A DNA stretch of 64,000 nucleotides from positions 12,816,001 to 12,880,000 of the forward strand of contig NZ_CP069396.1 of NCBI RefSeq assembly GCF_016887565.1. Reading direction: 5' to 3'. The translations under genes and the position numbers were made by a program. A model generated the notes under the pieces. It did not search any database, was not told the DNA's origin, and saw only the letters and a list, made by a program, of their open reading frames with translations. The DNA is from Archangium violaceum (GTDB lineage: Bacteria > Myxococcota > Myxococcia > Myxococcales > Myxococcaceae). Below, one piece after another: positions 62,946 through 64,000 of the stretch (position 1 is its first letter; each line of letters starts with the position of its first letter).

Positions 62946-64000
62946 TCACGCCCCGGACCGTCCACGACGGCCCACCGCATGGGCAGCGGCCGGCCGCCTC
63001 CGCGCGACGAACGCCACGCCCACCAGGGCGAGCACACCGGCCAGAGCGCTCGTCCCGCTGGTCGCTCCGCAACCGACCGTCTCCGCTCCCTCCGCCTCGG
63101 GCGGCACCGCCATCTCGAGAACCGGAGAGTCCGGAACCTGCTTCTCGGTGTCCGAGGAACCGGAGTCCACCGAACGAGGATGACGGCCGGAGAGCTCCAG
63201 ATAGCGCTGGATGAGGCGCAGGCGGGCGCGCTCGAAGGCGTCGCCGTCGTCCGAGACCTGGGAGGCGGTGGGGATGAGCTCGCGGGCCACCTGCCGCGCG
63301 AAGGCCGGGTCTCCCGCGTCGCTCACCATCTTCAGCCACTCGTAATCCTGCACGCCCAGGCGGATGAGCTTGAGGCGCAGGGAGGCCACCGGCACGGGAG
63401 TGCCGCCGCCGATGCGCTGGACGGTGCCCGGGTAGAAGAGGGTGCCATCCCCGTTGCCGTTGAAGCGGAACTGGTCCTCCCACGCCGAGGCGAGCATCCC
63501 CACCGTCTGGTAATACAGCTCGCCGGTGGCGCCTTCGAGGAAGGTCAACCACTCCATGGCACGGGCCTTCGCCGCCGAGCGATCCAGCATGTACGAGGGC
63601 CAGCCCGCGCCCGGCATGTTCTCTGGCGCGTTGGTGCCATAGGCGCAGCCGTGGCTCATGCAGCTCTGGTACATCCACATCGAGTTGCCGGGCCGGGCGA
63701 GGTAGTCCGTGTAGCGCTCCCGCTGGTCTCCCAGGTAGGGCGGCTTGGTGCCGTCCATGTAGTTGACCAGCGGGACGAGCAGGTCCACCTCGTTCTCCAG
63801 GTGCTGCGCCTTCAGGTCCTGGATGGAGGTGGTGAGGAGCGTGCGCAGCGCGGGGGCCGACTGGTTCACCACCGCGAGGTTCTGGCGGATCTCATCCCAG
63901 GAATTGCCATAGGGGGGCTCATCACCCACGTAGGCGTAGGCGCGCGACAACCAGCCGCGCTCGCGGAAGTGGGAGACGAAGTCGGCCAGCGCCTGGGGGG
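62946..64000 (-). CDS. DUF4091 glycoside-hydrolase-like protein with MYXO-CTERM tail (partial, 5' part outside window)
   Basis: Reading from the right edge, the visible 350 residues hold a (beta/alpha)-barrel-like C-terminal part with the YAYVGDEPPYGNSWDEIRQN segment, a GDEP motif typical of DUF4091 and related hydrolases. VDLLVPLVNYMDGTKPPYLG and an acidic spacer follow. The protein ends VGCGATSGTSALAGVLALVG then VAFVARRR, a MYXO-CTERM signal: glycine-cysteine, hydrophobic segment, arginine cluster. The protein is thus likely exported, lipid-modified and surface anchored. The true start lies beyond position 64000. It may act on a polysaccharide, which is inference from the family. Confidence 0.82.
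   Translation of the reverse strand, partial: PQALADFVSHFRERGWLSRAYAYVGDEPPYGNSWDEIRQNLAVVNQSAPALRTLLTTSIQDLKAQHLENEVDLLVPLVNYMDGTKPPYLGDQRERYTDYLARPGNSMWMYQSCMSHGCAYGTNAPENMPGAGWPSYMLDRSAAKARAMEWLTFLEGATGELYYQTVGMLASAWEDQFRFNGNGDGTLFYPGTVQRIGGGTPVPVASLRLKLIRLGVQDYEWLKMVSDAGDPAFARQVARELIPTASQVSDDGDAFERARLRLIQRYLELSGRHPRSVDSGSSDTEKQVPDSPVLEMAVPPEAEGAETVGCGATSGTSALAGVLALVGVAFVARRRPAAAHAVGRRGRSGA

Overview
The window is very GC-rich and carries markers of a fruiting myxobacterium of the Cystobacterineae type (Archangium, Cystobacter, Myxococcus and relatives). It has two DUF2378 genes, a DUF2381 gene beside a eukaryote-like Ser/Thr kinase, double-CXXCG/SitA-type lipoprotein toxin cassettes, MYXO-CTERM sorting signals, many lipoproteins and many multi-domain sensor kinases. 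I saw no tRNA, rRNA, CRISPR array, transposase or phage module. Genus-level placement is inference; no search was possible.

Layout. 1-5.4 kb: a truncated membrane PAS sensor, a DUF2378 gene, an alpha/beta hydrolase, a CLC antiporter with a GREGT filter like fluoride-type CLCs, a TPR-like protein and a VOC protein. 5.4-7.6 kb: a Sit-type polymorphic toxin locus made of a 3' scrap of a lost toxin gene, an immunity gene, an intact lipoprotein toxin and a second immunity gene. 7.6-11.3 kb: a patchwork with a Cys-rich lipoprotein, a frameshifted fragment, a second VOC protein, a GrpB remnant, a divergent reductase/TetR pair with a likely operator, and a gene fragment fused to the TetR 3' end. 11.3-15.4 kb: DUF2381, the Ser/Thr kinase and a PLP enzyme. 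15.7-20.6 kb: a 1,600-residue surface/OmpA protein with an internal MYXO-CTERM-like signal.

20.7-31.3 kb is mainly envelope and metabolism: a sterol-desaturase-family hydroxylase, a TonB-like protein, a PLD-family lipoprotein, an FKBP lipoprotein, a second DUF2378, a membrane-embedded spermidine-synthase-like protein and malic enzyme. 31.5-37.5 kb holds two tandem, translationally coupled REC-PAS-GAF-HisKA kinases with blocks that look identical, plus a scrap of a third copy. 37.6-42.97 kb has a DUF763 gene and a three-gene leftward operon that looks like a lipoprotein toxin with its immunity protein.

43-64 kb: a glycosyltransferase, an unknown 514-residue protein, a histone-tail-like basic protein, another sensor kinase, a Cys-synthase-family enzyme, a class III cyclase, a PhoX-type TAT protein, an acyl-CoA ligase beside a quinone-reductase-like enzyme, a YetF-type protein, a methyltransferase/PD-(D/E)XK nuclease pair that may be a restriction-modification system, a beta-propeller-like lipoprotein, a GNAT enzyme and a truncated DUF4091 protein ending in MYXO-CTERM. 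Two dispersed repeats run through the intergenic DNA: a CCCTCTCCC hairpin (six copies) and a ~75-bp element with an AACTGGTC/GACCAGTT inverted repeat (two copies).
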